Assembly (NCBI GenBank): GCA_037447605.1
Contig: CM074823.1
Coordinates: 1-64,000 of the forward strand
Direction of reading: 5' to 3'
Length of the DNA: 64,000 nucleotides
Source of the DNA: Zygnema circumcarinatum
Taxonomy: Eukaryota > Streptophyta > Zygnematophyceae > Zygnematales > Zygnemataceae
In this document: piece after piece, positions 58,136-64,000 of the stretch
Numbering within the stretch: the stretch's first letter is position 1
Layout: each line of letters starts with the position of its first letter
Program-made: the position numbers and the translations under genes
Notes under the pieces: generated by a model
What the model was told of the DNA's origin: nothing
The model's database searches: none
What the model saw: only the letters and a program-made list of their open reading frames with translations

Positions 58136-59745
58136 CCGGCATGCTGTCCATTTAAACCGGCCAACAAATCCTGCATTTTTTTCTTTTTATTAAGCTTTTT
58201 GCCCTTTTTATGACACTCCGCCGGTGGTGGTTTTTGGATTGCCGAGGAACTCTTACGACTTTTGAGCGAACTAATTTCCCCAATTTAAAAAAAAACAAAA
58301 ATCCCCAAGAACAAGACCGAGAAAAACGGCAATGCTGCTTCCTTAAAGCATCGTCGTCCTATTTGTCTTGGAAAGTCGTTTGTACTACATTTGTTGCAGG
58401 AAATGTCGGTTTTGTCTGGTTGCAAAACCTGTTGTTTGTATTGTTTAAGATGCAGATGTGCTCATGCATGCTCATGTGCTTTGGGGGAAGGCTGGTCGCT
58501 GTTGCATTCAGATGGCGGATTCTCTCACTCTCCGAACACTTCTTAAGCGATCGCGCTCTCTCTCTCCTGAACGATGCGGAACAAAGTCTGGTAAGCAGCA
58601 TTTCTGTACCGAAGCAAGTATAAGTTCTGAATAAGGGCAGAGGGAACAGATCACCACAGTTGTTGGATGCAAGTTTGAGCTTACATCATTGTGACGGTTT
58701 TCTATTTTTAGTCTCTTCTGGCATTGATGAAGCGGCATCCTCCTCGCTATCATCATCTATCTAAACCTCTTCACCATTGGCTAATCTAGTAGCAGTGCGA
58801 ACCCTATTATCCTCTTCAAAAAAGGATCTTCTCTGGAAGTCATTGTTGCTTTCGTCCTGAGCAAGAGTGCAACAGGTCGTGAAACATCATTCAGGTCTAA
58901 GCAATTCGGCGAATGCATAACGACTGTTTCGTTGTATTGTCGAGAAGTCGGCCAAAACCCCCCTGCATAGTCTCCTTGGAAAGCAAGGTCCTGTACATCC
59001 GAAAGGTTTTCTCTGCAGTGTGTACTTAGCCGGAAGCTGCCTCCGTGCTAGTCCAAACGTTGCTTGATTTCCAGATCAACCTTTCTCTCGACATGTCGTG
59101 TGGTGTAACTTTTACCTTCTTTGCACTTCAGATGTCATCATCATCTATCATTTTTTCATCTGTGCCAGCTCTCTTCATGATACTGACTTCCGACCCTCTT
59201 CAGTCCCGCATGCTCGAAGCCTTGCACTTGGAAACCCAAAATTCCGTTTACTGCATTTGTTGCAACGAACCTTCAAAACTAAGTAGCTGCTGCCGGATGC
59301 ACCGCATGTGCTTGCAGATTCACGAGAGATTGCTGTGAAATCCGTCCCGAGGAAAGGACCCACTACGAACCGTGAGGAGGAGGGCGAGAGAGAGAGAGAG
59401 AGAGAGAGCAGCAGCAACAGAAACAGGAGCAGGAGAGGCTCCCAGCCGCCACCTCCTGCCGGCCCTTCTGCTGAGAGAGGAGGGGGTTCAGGGGACCCAA
59501 AGAGGAGGCTTAGCAGTAGCGCCGCTCCCCGGGAGGACGCAGAAACTGACATGGAAACGCGGCACTGGGAGAGCGGGTCTGCGGGGTTCAGGGCGAGGGC
59601 GCCGACCCCTCCCCGGGAAGCACCGGCCGATGGGTTTACGCGGAAGCAGCAGTGGGCGTGGAGGAGGGTGGGGAGGACAAGGAGCCTTGAGAAGAGGCAG
59701 TAGCAGTAGCAGCTTTCTGCCGCGTTCAAGGGAGGAAGTGGAGGG
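58136..59745. other. Intergenic or 3' region, no confident gene
   Basis: About 1.6 kb with scattered short frames. A ttgttgcag acceptor near 58,400 opens about 50 codons rich in Cys, and tgcttgcag near 59,318 is another acceptor-like site; either could receive a spliced 3' exon of the preceding gene, but neither shows a known motif. A GA-rich run (gagagaga, about 59,387-59,410) gives low-complexity Arg/Glu frames. Confidence 0.4.
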
Positions 59746-59910
59746 CTTTCTTGAAAGATGCGCTGCATGCATGTGAATGAATGAATGAATGGGTCCGTGG
59801 GAGGGAGGAAGGAGGTCTTTCTTGAAAGATGCTGCATGTATGGGAATGACTGAATGGATGGGTCCGTGGGAGGAAGGAGAATGAAGGAAGGAAGGAAGGA
59901 AGGGGGTTGG
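59745..59910. repeat. Tandem duplication of about 75 bp plus GGAA-type repeat
   Basis: The block tttcttgaaagatg...gaatgggtccgtgggagg occurs twice (from about 59,748 and 59,818), each with GAAT/GACTGAAT runs, followed by a (GGAA)-like run at 59,883-59,903. Confidence 0.75.
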
Positions 59911-60639
59911 CGGGGGAGGGAGACTGGCAGCACAGCACAGCGGGATATCGGCGCGTTCTCTCGCGGCATGGAGTGTAGGAAGTCCGTTTCAGAAGCCAAG
60001 ACAGGATTAGGGGTTGGAGTACAGTGCGCAAAGGACCTGTAATTTGGGTAATTTGGGTAATGTGGGGTATTATGGGGAGGCTCTTTATTGTCTTTGACGC
60101 CCTAAGTGGCAAATAACTGTTATCGAGATTGATAGCTGGTGAACCCGTAGGCTAGCAAGCCTGGTTATATATTAGCTTATCTTCTAAGTTTGTCTGAATT
60201 GTCTGATTTATTTTCCCTTAGTCCAATAATGAGTAGACCACGCACGTAGCATGGCGATTCTGAGATGCCCATTTCACCTCCTTTTGCCCTTTGTATTTGG
60301 AAAAGATTTTTGAAATGTGGCAGAGCTGATTAGACATTATGCAGCGGAAGCAGAGGTGCTGTTCTGGGAAGGGAAGGGATTGGTTGGTCTGTGAAACGTG
60401 CAGTCCTCATCCTGCCCTTTGTCCCGAAAAAAAGAAAAAAACGCAAATTCCATATCGTCCTTTTCAAGTCTGAGACGCCCTATTGAACTGCTGGAAGTTG
60501 ATGCATGTGCCTACCGTATGTGTATACTGGTCGAATACATCGAACCTGTATGACAAATATCAAAATTGAACCAAGGACTGTTGAACCAGGGTCACCACAA
60601 ATGTACTTGGCCGTCACATGGCGCAAGGCCATATGGTCA
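59911..60639. other. Intergenic, nothing recognised
   Basis: About 730 bp of mixed sequence. No open frame with a motif, no RNA gene and no transposon signature that I can see. Confidence 0.4.
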
Positions 60640-60990
60640 CGTGCTAGAGCCTAAAGCCTAGAGCCTGGAGCCTAGAGCCTAAAGCCCTAGGGCCTAGAGC
60701 CTAGAGCCTAGAGCCTCGAGCCTATGGAGCCTGGGGCCTGGGGCCTGGAGGCCTGGGGCCTGGGGCCTGGGGCCTGGGGCCTGGGGCCTGGGAGCCTGGG
60801 AGCCTGGGGCCTGGAGGCCTGGAGGCCTGGAGGCCTGGGGCCTGGAGGCCTGGCGCCTGGGGCCTGGAGCCTGGGGCCTGGGAGCCTGGGGCCTGGGAGC
60901 CTGGGGCCTGGGGCCTGGGAGCCTGGAGGCCTGGGGCCTGGGGCCTGGGGCCTGGGGCCTGGGGCCTGGAGCCTGGAGCCTAGAGCCTAG
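60640..60990. repeat. G-rich minisatellite with quadruplex potential
   Basis: Units of 7-10 bp, from gagcctagagcct at the left edge to ggcctgg in the middle. The core has uninterrupted ggggcctggggcctggggcc runs (around 60,738-60,790 and 60,940-60,965), meeting the pattern of four G-tracts with 3-base loops on the plus strand. It ends about 360 bp upstream of the coproporphyrinogen oxidase start codon. Both strands have long open frames that are artefacts. Confidence 0.92.
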
Positions 60991-61349
60991 AGCCTGCTGC
61001 AGTGCGAGCGCCTCCGTGCCTCGCTGGCGCGGCCCCGGCCGGCGGCCAACGCCAACGGCCAATGGCGCGCGCGCCCGCGGATGGCCCCCCGCCAGCGCGG
61101 CGCCGCGGGATCGCCCGCACTGTTTTTTGCTCTCCGGGCAGCGCGCACGCGCCGCTGCGGGCAGCGAAAAAACCTTCGCTCGCCCTTCGCGATGGGCCCT
61201 CCCTGTCCGGGCAGCGGCGCGGAACCTTTCCTTCGGGCGGGCAGGGCACCGGCGGGCGGGCGGGTCCCAAATATCCATCCATCTATCCAACAGTGCGTAT
61301 CCTCCTCCCGCGCGCCCTCACGGACCCTCTCCGCGCTTTCTCCTCCGCC
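60991..61349 (+). promoter_or_regulatory. GC-rich upstream region of coproporphyrinogen oxidase gene
   Basis: Very GC-rich sequence with many CpG and gcgcgc runs and no clear TATA box, leading into ctcctccgccATGG. It presumably holds the promoter and 5' leader; no specific binding site is claimed. Confidence 0.4.

Positions 61350-64000
<2,651 letters not shown>

Noticed and set aside
59175-59999. 274-codon minus-strand frame
   Set aside because: It comes from GA/CT-rich and GAAT-type simple repeats and a tandem duplication; no motif.
60694-61290. Pro/Arg-rich minus-strand protein over the G-rich minisatellite
   Set aside because: Repeat-encoded low complexity opposite the CPOX upstream region.

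Overview
The window looks like nuclear DNA of a green plant in the streptophyte lineage (a charophyte alga or an early-diverging land plant; the exact taxon is a guess). The reasons are a spliced plastid-type coproporphyrinogen III oxidase gene with GT-AG introns, Ty1/copia retrotransposons with an initiator-Met-tRNA primer site, a plant-like long satellite, and scaffold-style Ns at 50,239-50,725. Nothing in it looks bacterial.

Layout. (1) 1-29,235 is one tandem satellite array with a 174-bp monomer: subfamily A up to about 23,312, then subfamily B, joined in the middle of a monomer. Because 174 = 3 x 58, long open frames cross it; I do not regard them as genes. (2) 29,236-38,567 holds copia DNA: a decayed minus-strand element with two LTRs (29,595-35,969) and a plus-strand 3' remnant (about 36,480-38,567). 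(3) 38,568-42,785 is a GC-rich minisatellite carrying small elements about 450 bp long. These look like TRIM (short non-coding LTR) elements whose terminal repeats contain tRNA-like Pol III boxes: two in this region, one nested in the copia remnant, plus a solo LTR with a 5-bp target duplication. This is the most unusual thing in the window. (4) About 42,790-50,875 appears to be a second, unrelated LTR element with a third copia copy (45,213 into the N gap) nested in it. That copy keeps a readable gag, a degenerate tandem repeat with zinc-knuckle-like coding, integrase remnants and a large deletion over reverse transcriptase. (5) 50,876-51,970 has a scrap of the minisatellite, about 1.4 inverted and diverged satellite monomers, and a copia LTR.

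(6) From about 52 kb the character changes to genic DNA. A large gene (about 52.5-58.1 kb, plus strand) encodes a long, mostly disordered Ser/Pro/Glu-rich protein with five 23-residue repeats; I do not recognise its family. After about 2.5 kb of low-complexity intergenic DNA and a G-rich minisatellite (60,640-60,990) comes the plastid coproporphyrinogen III oxidase gene (61,350 to beyond the window), an enzyme of heme and chlorophyll synthesis. The window therefore spans a boundary between satellite/transposon heterochromatin and a gene-bearing arm. The two genes share orientation, but I see no functional link between them.
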